From: an uncultured Methanobrevibacter sp.
GTDB lineage: Archaea; Methanobacteriota; Methanobacteria; Methanobacteriales; Methanobacteriaceae
Direction: 5' to 3'
NCBI RefSeq assembly: GCF_937906425.1
Contig: NZ_CALCYR010000268.1
Span: 1 to 7,033, forward strand
Length of the DNA: 7,033 nucleotides
In this document: positions 5,637-7,033 of the stretch, one piece after another
Layout: every line of letters begins with the position of its first letter
Position numbering within the stretch: the first letter of the stretch is position 1
Program-made: the position numbers and the translations under genes
Notes under the pieces: model-generated
What the model was told of the DNA's origin: nothing
The model's database searches: none
What the model saw: only the letters and a program-made list of their open reading frames with translations

Positions 5637-6317
5637 ATGAGAATATTGCTTGTAGAAGATGAAGAAAAACTTTCCTCGGCTCTTGTGGAGATTTTTAAAA
5701 AACATCAGATGGAAGTTGATGCAGTTTTTAACGGTAACGATGCCGTTGAGTACGCGTCAAACGAAATTTATGATGCCCTTATTCTTGATTTGATTCTTCC
5801 TGGGCTTGACGGACTTTCTGTGCTTCGTGCCATTCGGGATTCAAAGAACAATGTTCCGATTATGCTTTTAACTGCAAAAGATGATGTTTCTGACAAAGTT
5901 GCTGGTCTTGATTTTGGCGCGGACGATTATATGACAAAGCCTTTTTCCACGGAAGAACTTTTGGCACGCGTTCGGGCTCTTACACGGCGCAAGGGCGAGT
6001 TACGAGAGGATTCTCGGCAATTCGACAACCTTATTCTAAACTCAAAAAACTGTGAACTCCAGTCACTCGACGGAAAAGCTATCAAACTTTCTTTAAAAGA
6101 ATATAAAATTCTTGATATACTATTTGAACATCCTCATCAAATAATTACAAAAGAACAGTTGATTGACAAAATTTGGGGTGGCGACAGCAATATTGAATAC
6201 AACAATGTCGAAGTCTACATTTCATTTATCAGAAAAAAAATCGAAAATCTTGGAGTTTCTACGCGCATAAGGACGGCTCGTGGCATAGGCTACTCCCTTG
6301 AAGATTCCTCCCGTTAA
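5637..6317 (+). CDS. OmpR/PhoB-family response regulator
   Basis: This is a cytoplasmic DNA-binding regulator, activated by phosphoryl transfer from a partner sensor kinase. From the ATG at 5637 it is 226 residues. The receiver domain (1-118) has the acidic cluster E7-D8-E9, phosphoryl-accepting D51 in LILDLILPGLDG, T79 and K101 in MTKPF. The C-terminal winged-helix domain (about 127-222) has LSLKEYKILDILF, the recognition region with NNVEVYISFIRKKI, and the closing RIRTARGIGYSL. An in-frame GTG at 5619 would add six residues that do not belong to the fold, so 5637 is preferred; neither has a clear ribosome binding site. Arginine codons are 11 CGN and 3 AGR, with four CGG, three CGC and one CGA, unlike the methanogen genes upstream. 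Winged-helix OmpR regulators are rare in archaea, so a bacterial source is inferred. Confidence 0.95.
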   Translation: MRILLVEDEEKLSSALVEIFKKHQMEVDAVFNGNDAVEYASNEIYDALILDLILPGLDGLSVLRAIRDSKNNVPIMLLTAKDDVSDKVAGLDFGADDYMTKPFSTEELLARVRALTRRKGELREDSRQFDNLILNSKNCELQSLDGKAIKLSLKEYKILDILFEHPHQIITKEQLIDKIWGGDSNIEYNNVEVYISFIRKKIENLGVSTRIRTARGIGYSLEDSSR

Positions 6318-6334
6318 TCTGTAGAATAAAATTG

Positions 6335-7033
6335 ATGGAAGAAATCAAGCGGCTTAGGCGGGTTATAACTTTTCTCTCAACATGTATTATGGCTGTTATA
6401 ATGCTAGTTATAATCGTCATACTTAATCTGACTGTAACTTTAAGACTCTATAAAAAAATATATGACTATCTTGATATTATGGCCGAAACGCAAGAAAAAA
6501 ATCTTGACTTCTCTTTAAATGAATCAAATAAAAAAGGTGAGGACATTTTTAGCAATAATCAAATTCCTTATCTTTTAAATTCTGAAGTGCAGTTTTTTGA
6601 TGGCACTATAGCAAATTTAAATTCTGTTCCGAGCGAATCGCTGGCAATTTATTTTTATCCGGGACTTTTTGACTACAAAATAGTTTTTAGTCAAAAAATT
6701 GTCCCAAGCGACAAAGAAATTAATGTAATAAAAAAAATTGTGCAACATGGCAAGAGTAGAGTAAGAGAAAGAGGAATTTTTCATAAAATCGTGCAGCAAG
6801 ATGATGAATCTGTTCTTGTGTGCATAACCAATCGCATTGCAGAAATACAAACTCTTCATCTTTTTTATGGAATATCGATTATAGTCTATGCTTTTAGCGT
6901 TGCAATCACTTTTTTAGTGTCTCTTGGAGGTGCTAGAAAAATCACTAAGCCGATTCAAGATGCATTTGAACGGCAAAAGGCTTTTATTGCGGACGCTTCC
7001 CACGAACTTAGAACCCCCATTTCTGTAATTGAT
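6335..7033 (+). CDS. Sensor histidine kinase, incomplete at the window end
   Basis: This membrane kinase senses an unknown signal and phosphorylates the regulator encoded 17 bases upstream. The frame is open for 233 codons to the last base. A first membrane segment lies at about 11-34, an extracytoplasmic region of roughly 140 residues at 35-174, and a second membrane segment at about 176-198. ARKITKPIQDAFERQKAF (200-217) leads directly into the H-box DASHELRTP with phospho-accepting H223. Only about 20 residues separate the second membrane helix from the H-box, too few for a full HAMP domain. The rest of the dimerization domain and the ATP-binding domain lie past the window. No good ribosome binding site precedes the ATG; TTG at 6332 is an alternative. 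Codons are mixed (CGG three times, CGC once, several AGA), resembling the regulator more than the methanogen genes. Confidence 0.93.
   Translation, partial: MEEIKRLRRVITFLSTCIMAVIMLVIIVILNLTVTLRLYKKIYDYLDIMAETQEKNLDFSLNESNKKGEDIFSNNQIPYLLNSEVQFFDGTIANLNSVPSESLAIYFYPGLFDYKIVFSQKIVPSDKEINVIKKIVQHGKSRVRERGIFHKIVQQDDESVLVCITNRIAEIQTLHLFYGISIIVYAFSVAITFLVSLGGARKITKPIQDAFERQKAFIADASHELRTPISVID

Noticed and set aside
6617..6859. Minus-strand open frame of 80 codons near the window end
   Set aside because: The plus strand here is the sensor kinase, open from 6335 to 7033 with clear membrane segments and an H-box; the minus frame is its shadow.

Overview
The window joins two unlike parts. From base 1 to about 5,570 it looks like a very AT-rich methanogenic archaeon of the Methanobacteriales, most like Methanobrevibacter. 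The evidence is a 6-phospho-3-hexuloisomerase gene, an archaeal FmdE-type gene, AGGT/GGTGA ribosome binding sites, T-run terminators and long A/T spacers. From about 5,600 to the end the content looks bacterial: an OmpR-type response regulator and the first part of its sensor histidine kinase, with a clearly different codon choice.

Layout of the archaeal part: hxlB (114-704) supplies ribulose/hexulose monophosphate chemistry. A binding-protein-dependent importer of the iron-complex/cobalamin (FecCD/BtuCD) type follows: an anchored substrate-binding protein (1075-2181), a multi-spanning permease (2455-3480) and an ATPase (3695-4528). All are on the plus strand, but they are separated by spacers of 273 and 214 bases rather than tightly packed. 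A hairpin with a T run follows the binding-protein gene, so it may be transcribed partly on its own. The FmdE-family gene (4939-5511) has a C-terminal zinc-ribbon-like cysteine set. The importer's cargo (iron chelate, corrinoid or molybdate/tungstate) cannot be read from the sequence.

Four of the long spacers contain short tandem duplications with units of about 38-64 bases. The most striking is a three-unit array that ends five bases before the permease start codon and carries its ribosome binding site inside the repeat unit.

Layout of the bacterial-looking part: the regulator (5637-6317) and kinase (6335 to the window end, incomplete) are 17 bases apart and form a typical two-component operon. 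Arginine codons change sharply. CGG and CGA are absent and CGC occurs once among 34 arginines in the five archaeal genes, whereas CGG, CGC or CGA make up 8 of 14 in the regulator. Either a bacterial operon was recently acquired, or the contig is a false join of a methanogen with a co-resident bacterium. The sequence alone cannot decide, but the false join is a serious possibility. No convincing new defence or mobile system is visible.
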